The position numbers and the translations under genes are program-made. The notes under the pieces are model-generated. The model worked only from the letters and a program-made list of their open reading frames with translations. It was not told where the DNA came from and did no database searches. Positions 15,238-17,427 of a stretch of 17,427 bases of DNA are shown one piece after another (the first letter of the stretch is position 1; every line of letters starts with the position of its first letter). Source of the stretch: Flavobacteriales bacterium UBA5869 (GTDB taxonomy: Bacteria; Bacteroidota; Bacteroidia; Flavobacteriales_D; Crocinitomicaceae); assembly GCA_002432565.1 (NCBI GenBank), contig DJFP01000120.1, forward strand, positions 30,422-47,848, given 5' to 3'.

Positions 15238-16419
15238 TTAATCCGGAATTTCTTCCAGTTGATCCCCTGATAACTTCATAAGTGCAATTCGATCAAAACT
15301 TCCCATAATTTTTGCCTGAATCAGAATATTCAGTTCTCCGGCTTCCGTTTGAATGAAATCACAAGCAGTAACAGGAATGTTTTTTCCAAGGTACTTTTTC
15401 CCGGCTAAAGCTCCGCTCGACTTGTCATAAAGACTCAGTAACAGTTGATTGCTTCGGGTAGAGGACAAAAATGCTTTATAAGATGTACCGCCAATTGAAA
15501 GTTCTTTAATAAGTACCGGCCTTTGTGCATCCAGTTCGGAATGTCCCTGAGCAGAAATTGATTCGGTAATATCGATTGTTGTTGGATTCAGAGCTGCGTT
15601 GGCATTGTAGTAAATATTGTCGTAAGAAAAGCGGGCCAGTGAGAATTGGTTTCCGCCTGAAGGAGAAATAGCAGCCAGACCACCGTTAAAACCAGCCCCG
15701 TTGTAAACTCCTGCAAAATTGAGGTTTTGGTCCAGGAAGATCAGGGAAAAACTGTAATTGTAAAAACCGTTCATGACAATGTAATTGTTCTCCGGAGTAG
15801 AACTTACGAAAAACGGCATGCGTTTCCCGTTAAATGTAATGTGATCTACGATGCGGTCTTCAACATCCGTGAAAATATCCAGGTCAGCTGATTGAACGAT
15901 TGAGCTCAAATCTAAAGTCAGCTTATGGATTCCGGTCTGCATACTCAGGCGGTTGTAATTCTGAATATAAATGTTTTGCCCCGAATTGTAAGCATAAGTA
16001 GGATAGAGAATATCCGTAAAAGCAGCTACTTCGGTTGTGGACTGATTATTTTCATCTATTTTCAGTACATAGGTAAACAATCCGACAGCATCCATGCAAA
16101 CCAAATAGTTCGCTCCGTTACTTTTGATCAGGTTCGGAACTGCATTGACATAGTTTTCCGGTAATTCGTAATTCCATACAAATTCTCCCTTAGCATCCAC
16201 TTTCATCAAATGGATTCGCCAGCCGTCGTAGGCACTCATTACGATATATCCGTCGTTGGCAGCAGCAGTGGTCATGCCTAAAGGATGAAAATGCTTGTTC
16301 CCGTTCTGATCATCGTAGATCTTGATAAATGGAATTTCTTCTTCTTTCACTTTCTTTTTACAGCTTGAAAATCCGATTCCCAGCCCTAAGAAGATCATTG
16401 AATAAATAATTAGTTTCAT
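15238..16419 (-). CDS. Lipoprotein of unknown function
   Basis: 393 residues with a lipoprotein signal (MKLIIYSMIFLGLGIGFSSC, lipidated C20) followed by a very basic-then-acidic stretch KKKVKEEEIP. The mature part is strand-rich without membrane segments; repeated modules of the form 'hydrophobic strand, turn, L/I-x-L-D/N' (for example IHLMKVDAKGEFVW, YVLKIDENNQS, IHKLTLDLSS, LIFLDQNLNFAG) hint at a beta-propeller, but no family is firmly recognised and no catalytic motif is seen. It begins 11 nt after the stop of the OM barrel gene, which places it in one transcript with that gene and the T9SS-sorted protein before it. A role as outer-membrane or surface partner of those proteins is inferred from context only. 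Confidence 0.8.
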   Translation of the reverse strand: MKLIIYSMIFLGLGIGFSSCKKKVKEEEIPFIKIYDDQNGNKHFHPLGMTTAAANDGYIVMSAYDGWRIHLMKVDAKGEFVWNYELPENYVNAVPNLIKSNGANYLVCMDAVGLFTYVLKIDENNQSTTEVAAFTDILYPTYAYNSGQNIYIQNYNRLSMQTGIHKLTLDLSSIVQSADLDIFTDVEDRIVDHITFNGKRMPFFVSSTPENNYIVMNGFYNYSFSLIFLDQNLNFAGVYNGAGFNGGLAAISPSGGNQFSLARFSYDNIYYNANAALNPTTIDITESISAQGHSELDAQRPVLIKELSIGGTSYKAFLSSTRSNQLLLSLYDKSSGALAGKKYLGKNIPVTACDFIQTEAGELNILIQAKIMGSFDRIALMKLSGDQLEEIPD

Positions 16420-16430
16420 ACGAATTCGGA

Positions 16431-17297
16431 TTAGTGTCTGCTTTTTCTAAGAATTCCCAGTGAAATGGAGTTATCTATCGGGAACATTACGCTTAATTGA
16501 ATGTCGAGGTTCATAAACTTCAGCTGGTCCGGAACGTCCAGGTACTGCATACTTAAACCGGTAAAATCAGCGTACCGGTTTTGGTCGTTGACCATGGAGC
16601 GGAAGCCGTAACGGAAATTACTTTCCAGGCTGATTGCGAAGTAATTGGCGAAATAGGTAAACCCGACTCCGGCTGTCAGTCCGAAATTAGCTTTGAGTAA
16701 ATGCTCTGTAAAATCCGTTTCACCGGTCCTGTCAGCCGTTTTTTTATCTACTTCTTCATCGATGGTATAATCGTAGAAGATTGTTTTTTTTGCCTGGTGT
16801 CTGAAATTGGTATAAATCCCTCCCTGGATGTAAGGCGAGAATTGGGAAACGGTAAAATCCCAGCGTACCAGTAGAGGGAGGTTCACAGCCGAAACTTTTT
16901 GCTGATGCATCATTTCCAGTGCGAAATCCGCTCCGTTTACCGTATCCGACCAGGAATAGGCTGTGCGGTAATTGTAGCTGCTGTTTTGGTAAGCCGGCTG
17001 AAAAACAATGGCGAGATTCTTTTTGAAGGAATAGGAGAAATAAAGACCGAATTGGGAACCTTTATTCTTAAATAATCCCTGGTAATCTTTTTCCGAATTC
17101 GCATTTTCCTGGGAAGATTGCGGAGTTGTTACAAGGAGACTGTAATCCTTCACTACTTTAGCAGCGCTGAAATTCATTCCACCGGTAATGCCGAGATAAA
17201 TCCGGTTTTTCCTATGAACGGTGTATTTTGTTTGTGCCATCCCTGGAAAAGTAACCAGGACGGTTAGTGAAAGAAATAAAATTCTGTTTAACATCAT
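16431..17297 (-). CDS. Outer-membrane beta-barrel protein, PorT-like family
   Basis: 288 residues. Signal peptide MMLNRILFLSLTVLVTFPGMAQ, then alternating-residue strands typical of the small outer-membrane barrel family common in Bacteroidota: IYLGITGGMNFS, QFGLYFSYSFKKNLAIVFQPAYQNSSY, LPLLVRWDF, YIQGGIYTNFRH, ANFGLTAGVGFTYF and FAISLESNFRYG (quoted in part). The family includes PorT/SprT, but this level of similarity does not justify naming it so. The ATG at 17297 overlaps the previous gene's stop as TAATG; a second ATG at 17294 is possible. A polar loop with many Lys/Asp (KTIFYDYTIDEEVDKKTADR) is probably extracellular or a plug. It is co-directional and tightly spaced with the lipoprotein gene. 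Confidence 0.85.
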   Translation of the reverse strand: MMLNRILFLSLTVLVTFPGMAQTKYTVHRKNRIYLGITGGMNFSAAKVVKDYSLLVTTPQSSQENANSEKDYQGLFKNKGSQFGLYFSYSFKKNLAIVFQPAYQNSSYNYRTAYSWSDTVNGADFALEMMHQQKVSAVNLPLLVRWDFTVSQFSPYIQGGIYTNFRHQAKKTIFYDYTIDEEVDKKTADRTGETDFTEHLLKANFGLTAGVGFTYFANYFAISLESNFRYGFRSMVNDQNRYADFTGLSMQYLDVPDQLKFMNLDIQLSVMFPIDNSISLGILRKSRH

Positions 17298-17427
17298 TAT
17301 TTGGAAAGGATTACTTTTTCAGTTAGGACAACACTGTCATTTGCTATTAAAGTCACAAAATAAGTTCCGTCAGCATAGCGGGATAAGTTAAAATCAACCG
17401 CGTGTTCTCCCGGAACGGTAGGTGCAT
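17297..17427 (-). CDS. T9SS-sorted protein, C-terminal fragment (cut by window edge)
   Basis: Only the last 42 codons and stop are inside the window; the start lies beyond 17427. The translation ends ...FNLSRYADGTYFVTLIAND...TEKVILSK, the classic type-A T9SS sorting tail (L-S-x-Y-x-x-G-x-Y, then a K-x-I-x-K end). The passenger domain is not visible, so function is unknown, but the protein should be exported across the outer membrane by T9SS. Its TAA shares one base with the ATG of the OM barrel gene (TAATG), implying translational coupling. Confidence 0.85.
   Translation of the reverse strand, partial: APTVPGEHAVDFNLSRYADGTYFVTLIANDSVVLTEKVILSK

Noticed and set aside
16431..17297. Naming the OM barrel PorT/SprT
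   Set aside because: Only family-level resemblance; no other T9SS machinery gene is adjacent.

Overview
The window looks like chromosomal DNA of a Bacteroidota bacterium, most likely Flavobacteriales (a Fluviicola/Crocinitomicaceae-like genome is a guess from protein style, not proven). Reasons: moderate-to-low GC; four proteins ending in a type IX secretion (T9SS) type-A C-terminal sorting domain; a TonB-dependent receptor with an N-terminal carboxypeptidase-regulatory-like domain; a PorT-like OM barrel family; lipoproteins with relaxed lipoboxes; and promoter-like TAnnTTTG boxes typical of Bacteroidota. No rRNA, tRNA, CRISPR array, transposase or phage gene was seen.

Left part, minus strand (1-3987): citrate synthase with a good intrinsic terminator just downstream, then a two-gene unit of a secreted S9 (DPP-IV type) dipeptidyl peptidase followed 3 nt later by a 94-residue membrane protein. 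A 402-bp divergent intergenic region (3988-4389) separates this from the plus-strand block and carries promoter-like boxes on both strands and two perfect 12-bp palindromes.

Centre, plus strand (4390-12143): a tight five-gene run, best read as one operon for using extracellular nucleic acid. It encodes a T9SS-sorted lamin-tail-domain (LTD) protein, a TonB-dependent receptor without a SusD partner, a T9SS-sorted multidomain endonuclease I, and a 5'-nucleotidase split into two genes: the C-terminal nucleotide-binding lobe as a lipoprotein and the catalytic metallophosphatase lobe with a twin-arginine signal. Inferred flow: surface nuclease cuts DNA/RNA, the receptor takes fragments across the outer membrane, and the nucleotidase pair releases phosphate and nucleosides. 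The substrate assignment is inference; the domains are visible. A 19-bp perfect stem-loop ends the block and lies between convergent genes.

Right part, minus strand (12208-17427): a 968-residue T9SS-sorted adhesin-like protein with an orphan P-domain and three exact-length 222-bp repeats, then (upstream in transcription) an unknown lipoprotein, a PorT-like OM beta-barrel protein, and the 3' end of another T9SS-sorted protein cut by the window edge. The last three are tightly packed and probably co-transcribed; the adhesin has its own candidate promoter overlapped by an inverted repeat.
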